This document shows, piece after piece, positions 63,851-64,000 of a DNA stretch of 64,000 nt. The DNA comes from Hippopus hippopus (taxonomy: Eukaryota > Mollusca > Bivalvia > Cardiida > Cardiidae), in contig OX328108.1 of NCBI GenBank assembly GCA_946811185.2, positions 21,275,239 to 21,339,238 on the forward strand. The letters are read 5' to 3'. Under the pieces are notes generated by a model that saw nothing but the letters and a program-made list of their open reading frames with translations, ran no database searches and was not told the DNA's origin. Both the position numbers and the translations under genes were made by a program. Position 1 is the stretch's first letter. Each line of letters starts with the position of its first letter.

Positions 63851-64000
63851 AAATAAGAGTTGTGCCATGAGAATCTTAACATTTGGGCATGAATGTAAAG
63901 TATTTTTTCAGATCAGCCTGCATGGATAGACCAAGCATGATACTGTCAACAAAGACTCCATCTGCCTGAGAAAATAGGAGGTCTTTTTTAATCCTATTGA
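63851..64000. other. window end, nothing recognised
   Basis: No feature supported in the last 150 bases. Confidence 0.4.

Noticed and set aside
1..64000. CRISPR array suggested by regularly spaced repeats
   Set aside because: Repeat units are ~145-170 bp with no unique spacers, and the DNA is animal; the arrays are tandem satellites within mobile elements.

Overview
The window is gene-poor animal DNA made almost entirely of transposable elements. Intron/exon structure, AT-rich spacers, DIRS, BEL/Pao, RNase H-bearing LINE, hAT and piggyBac relics, and many arrays of ~145-170 bp tandem units that start AACAAGAG.. and end ..GAGCTAAAA point to an invertebrate, most likely a bivalve mollusc. The organism call is an inference from element types, not from a host marker gene. 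Only two pieces of probable host coding sequence are supported. One is the last two exons of a minus-strand gene ending in a BEN-like domain (47126-46923 joined to 41359-41244), whose intron is filled by nested elements. The other is two phase-compatible minus-strand exons of an unrecognised gene (19299-19111 joined to 18372-18097). Layout: 1-8200 holds a TTAA-flanked MITE, a decayed hAT-like gene, a TA-flanked MITE and a GCCCCCG-ended repeat. 8200-12730 holds several tandem-core elements and MITEs. 13069-17467 is a complete-looking DNA transposon of unusual make-up: 32-bp inverted ends starting CGCCCCCTTGG, ATTT target duplication, scattered GGTACCTTTTTGC motifs, a short spliced first exon, an OTU protease-like domain and an RNase H-like D/D/D(E) domain, interrupted by one in-frame TAG. 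19518-23826 is a ~145-bp tandem array broken by two separate DNA insertions. 24279-35859 is a DIRS tyrosine-recombinase retrotransposon (minus strand: gag, RT-RNase H, recombinase) with inverted terminal repeats and an internal complementary region. An intact 6.56-kb LINE (ORF1 with CCHC knuckles; ORF2 with endonuclease, RT and RNase H) sits inside it, flanked by a perfect 13-bp duplication. 36300-41100 holds more array pieces, a MITE and a piggyBac C-terminal fragment. 41430-46339 is another tandem-core element split by a 3167-bp hAT transposon with inverted ends, TTATAT duplication and a nearly intact transposase carrying two A-run frameshifts. 48993-52993 holds two adjoining tandem-core elements with the same ends but different cores. 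53265-61541 is a BEL/Pao element with two 1038-bp LTRs differing at about 12 sites by my count. Its coding region is broken by frameshifts and stops, and each LTR carries a captured copy of the TTAA MITE. The end of the window holds a hAT-like non-autonomous element and degenerate repeats. The elements do not form a pathway; what ties them together is nesting (LINE in DIRS in a repeat; hAT in a tandem-core element in a host intron; MITE in an LTR). The least familiar system is the OTU plus DDE transposon at 13069-17467. The next most interesting observation is that several elements with unrelated tandem cores share their terminal sequences, as expected for Helentron-type non-autonomous elements.
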